From Anaerolineales bacterium (GTDB taxonomy: Bacteria > Chloroflexota > Anaerolineae > B4-G1 > DUEL01): 7,826 nt of DNA. The stretch covers positions 1-7,826 of the forward strand of contig DQUX01000117.1 of assembly GCA_015662065.1 (NCBI GenBank), written 5' to 3'. Below, piece after piece: positions 6,858 through 7,826 of the stretch (positions are counted from its first letter, which is position 1; each line of letters opens with the position of its first letter). The position numbers were made by a program, and so were the translations under genes. The notes under the pieces were generated by a model. The model saw only the letters and a list, made by a program, of their open reading frames with translations. It was not told the DNA's origin and did not search any database.

Positions 6858-7826
6858 CGTGAGTACTTCACCTCCTTTATGATTTTGTAGTTGCTCCAAT
6901 TTCCTTAAGTAATGTAAGAAGAGCTGCGACTGCAACATGAACTCAACCAAAGTTCGTTCCGGATCAGGTGGTCTGGTGTGAACGTACGCTTCGTAACGCT
7001 CGAAGCGATGAATACATGCCGTCTCCAAAAGCTGTGCTATCAGCTCCCGAGCGCTCAATGGCCGGCCCGTAAGGAGGGCGTCCAAAAGCTCCAAGTAGGG
7101 CTTTGTCTCGGCCTGCCGGTCCCGCTGCCGCAGGGGAAGAAGATAGAAAAGCTTCCCTAGGCTCAGATCCCACTCTCCGCGGGTGTCCCTTCCCAAATGT
7201 TCACCGGCCCAATCGCGCACGGCGTTTCGGACCTCGTCAAGCCAGTCGAGCCGCGAGGGCGGGACGTTGGCGATGAGCTTGTCCACCTTGACGGCCGCTT
7301 GCCCCTTGGTAGCGAAGAACAGATTGAGCACGAAAGCTCCCTTTATCCTTTCAAAGAGCTGATACTTCTCCAGCTCTTGCTGGAACGCATGCCACTTCTC
7401 CAGGGTTTCTGAGGCTGAAAGGCGCGCTTTCAAGTATTCGGCCCATTTCGCTACGGTGTCGACCGTAGGATAAGCTTCCGGAGCATGGAAGGTCGGGATC
7501 GGGTAGACAGCAGAGCGCCCCAGCCGGGTGCGTAGCTCGTTATCCACAAAGCGTTCTCCCGCCAATAGGGCTCGATAGCACCCCTTACAGAGGGTGTAGT
7601 TGCGCAAAAAACCTCTCTTTCGGAGCCCCGAGGCGAATCCGGGCTTGTCCGTGATGTAGAACTTGAGGAGCTTAAAGCGCGTGGTGTCCGATGTTACTCG
7701 CCCCCTAGATCCACAAATGTGGCAGATACCTTCAATTGCTTCTCGGCCCTCGAAAGTCTCATCCACCAGCTTCTGTTCGATGTAAGCGCAATAGTCAGGG
7801 TGCTGTACAAGCTTCTCGCCTTCTAA
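6387..7826 (-). CDS. cas8b: Cas8b (Csh1/TM1802-like), large subunit of type I-B Cascade, N-terminus cut by window edge
   Basis: This is the large subunit of the type I-B interference complex. In this family it recognises the PAM, opens target DNA and helps recruit Cas3. The reading frame stays open to the last base of the window, so the true start is outside. 479 residues are visible; a GTG at 7766 is in frame, but the 20 codons before it are also open and have no stop. Visible signatures are two cysteine pairs, CHIC (visible residues 35-38) and CKGC (80-83), spaced like a zinc-binding knuckle, with KFYITDKPGF between them. This arrangement is typical of Csh1. The C-terminal third (KPILNKVHFQGMD, then VYEKLRQYK) is the helical small-subunit-like domain and is probably also made separately as Cas11b. 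The tail is strongly charged (EEEKDEEVSV). The stop overlaps the cas7 start by four bases (ATGA). Family membership is confident; the Csh1 versus other Cas8b subtype label is less so. Confidence 0.93.
   Translation of the reverse strand, partial: LEGEKLVQHPDYCAYIEQKLVDETFEGREAIEGICHICGSRGRVTSDTTRFKLLKFYITDKPGFASGLRKRGFLRNYTLCKGCYRALLAGERFVDNELRTRLGRSAVYPIPTFHAPEAYPTVDTVAKWAEYLKARLSASETLEKWHAFQQELEKYQLFERIKGAFVLNLFFATKGQAAVKVDKLIANVPPSRLDWLDEVRNAVRDWAGEHLGRDTRGEWDLSLGKLFYLLPLRQRDRQAETKPYLELLDALLTGRPLSARELIAQLLETACIHRFERYEAYVHTRPPDPERTLVEFMLQSQLFLHYLRKLEQLQNHKGGEVLTMVSSEAVEVERNGVDEATRAWMEGLGLVGARRGLFLLGVLIGKIGSTREQRDSGKPILNKVHFQGMDRNKLLRLANEVYEKLRQYKIVDYNEGLYAAMKAYLDRALGANELGSPQENVYWVLSGYAYATHQAIRAGKQRREAEAQREEEKDEEVSV
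6868..6878 (-). promoter_or_regulatory. Internal Shine-Dalgarno for Cas11b
   Basis: AAAGGAGGTGA inside the cas8b coding frame is complementary over 11 bases to the common 16S rRNA 3' end. It precedes the in-frame ATG at 6857 by 10 bases (13 from GGAGG). No other gene start in the window has as long a match. The neighbouring codons (TTA, TTG, CTA, AAT, AAA) are AT-rich in a gene that otherwise prefers G or C at third positions. Confidence 0.85.

Noticed and set aside
6563..6871. GTG-started frame at 6871 that uses part of the internal SD sequence
   Set aside because: It is out of frame with cas8b, its GTG lies within the SD itself, and the product is Trp/Gly/Ser-rich with no family resemblance.

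Overview
This window is almost entirely one compact, minus-strand type I-B CRISPR-Cas operon, read from the right edge to the left. The order is cas8b (csh1, 5' end cut off by the window) - cas7 (csh2) - cas5 - cas3 - cas4 - cas1 - cas2, followed by about 150 bases that look like the leader of a CRISPR array lying beyond the left edge. The order and the family signatures (CxxC pairs in Cas8b, the DARLCNPNGDPD segment of Cas7, the FRKFYTNSSSLSY segment of Cas5) are those of the Csh/Tneap-like I-B group common in thermophilic bacteria. The DNA is GC-rich (roughly 60% by eye), the proteins are rich in Arg, Glu and Leu, and start sites carry clear Shine-Dalgarno sequences. A GC-rich, probably thermophilic bacterium is the best guess; I cannot name the taxon.

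Layout. From 7826 to 6387 is Cas8b, the large Cascade subunit. Nested in its 3' third, in frame, is a very strong internal ribosome-binding site with an ATG at 6857. It should produce a separate 156-residue small subunit, Cas11b. Cas7 (6390-5365), Cas5 (about 5328-4552) and the HD-nuclease/helicase Cas3 (4516-2048) complete the interference genes. Cas4 (2035-1490), Cas1 (1446-418) and Cas2 (424-152) form the spacer-acquisition module. Gaps between genes run from a 7-base overlap to 43 bases, so one polycistronic transcript is likely. No Cas6 (crRNA-processing endonuclease) is present; it may lie upstream of cas8b, outside the window, or elsewhere in the genome.

How they work together: Cas1-Cas2 with Cas4 capture, trim and insert new spacers next to the leader. 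The array transcript is cut by Cas6, and Cas8b-Cas7-Cas5-Cas11 assemble on crRNA and recognise PAM-flanked targets. Cas3 is then recruited to nick and unwind the DNA.

The system itself is known. The most interesting signals are the internal Cas11b start, with its AT-rich initiation window inside a GC-rich gene, and the leader-like region, which has three perfect TTGACA hexamers on one strand and an imperfect inverted repeat abutting cas2. No actual CRISPR repeat is visible in the window.
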